NCBI GenBank assembly: GCA_001940755.1
Contig: MEHH01000187.1
Span: forward strand, 1-5,746
Direction of reading: 5' to 3'
Length of the DNA stretch: 5,746 nt
Source: Candidatus Heimdallarchaeota archaeon AB_125
GTDB lineage: Archaea > Asgardarchaeota > Heimdallarchaeia > Heimdallarchaeales > Heimdallarchaeaceae
Shown: piece after piece, positions 5,663 to 5,746 of the stretch
Numbering within the stretch: position 1 is the stretch's first letter
Layout of the letters: each line of letters opens with the position of its first letter
The notes under the pieces: model-generated
Told to the model about the DNA's origin: nothing
Database searches by the model: none
Seen by the model: the letters and a program-made list of their open reading frames with translations, nothing else
Position numbers and translations under genes: made by a program

Positions 5663-5746
5663 ATGTCTCCTATGTCATCTATGATTGAACTACCTAAATG
5701 GCTAAGAATTTTTAATATATCAGCAGGGACAGTCACTATCCTTTTA
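5663..5746 (+). CDS. Start of an unidentified, possibly membrane protein (cut by window edge)
   Basis: An open frame runs from ATG 5663 to the window end (28 codons), starting MSPMSSMIELPKWLR and then a hydrophobic stretch, ISAGTVTILL. A short polar N-terminus with PKWLR followed by a hydrophobic helix is common in small multi-pass archaeal membrane proteins, but too little is present to name a family. In-frame ATGs at 5672 and 5681 are alternative starts. There is no Shine-Dalgarno site; TATA boxes at the correct distance for leaderless mRNAs precede both 5663 and 5672. It follows the aminotransferase stop by 39 bp. Confidence 0.5.
   Translation, partial: MSPMSSMIELPKWLRIFNISAGTVTILL

Overview
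The window is AT-rich and densely coded, and it looks archaeal. TATA-like boxes recur at about 26-28 bp before start codons, so several genes probably have leaderless mRNAs. Two other genes have short leaders with a GAGGAATC Shine-Dalgarno context. One gene ends in a T-rich tract of the archaeal terminator type. An Asgard or similar low-GC archaeal lineage is possible, but nothing here fixes the taxon. I see no RNA gene, CRISPR array, insertion sequence or other mobile element.

Layout. The left half is on the minus strand. Read in the direction of transcription (right to left) it holds: a 643-residue protein I do not recognise (3665-1734), with its own promoter and a T-tract terminator; a 348-residue AEC (auxin efflux carrier/PIN-like) permease (1660-614) with a well placed leaderless promoter; and the N-terminal 179 codons of a 2-oxoacid:ferredoxin oxidoreductase alpha subunit of the fused gamma-alpha type (537-1), cut by the window edge. 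A 101-bp divergent intergenic region (3666-3766) contains a perfect 9-bp inverted repeat centred on the TATA-like box of the 643-residue gene. To its right, on the plus strand, are: a 167-residue DinB/DfsB-like four-helix protein with a His triad (3767-4270); a fold-type I PLP-dependent aminotransferase (best start 4322, ending 5623); and the first codons of a further, probably membrane, protein (about 5663 to the window end).

How the genes may work together. The aminotransferase could produce 2-oxoacids from amino acids, and the 2-oxoacid:ferredoxin oxidoreductase could oxidise 2-oxoacids to acyl-CoA with reduction of ferredoxin. The AEC permease could move an organic acid or amino-acid-derived anion. 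This fits peptide or amino-acid catabolism, but it is inference: each gene appears to have its own promoter and the two enzymes are on opposite strands, so no operon supports it. The most unexplained element is the 643-residue orphan and its palindromic promoter.
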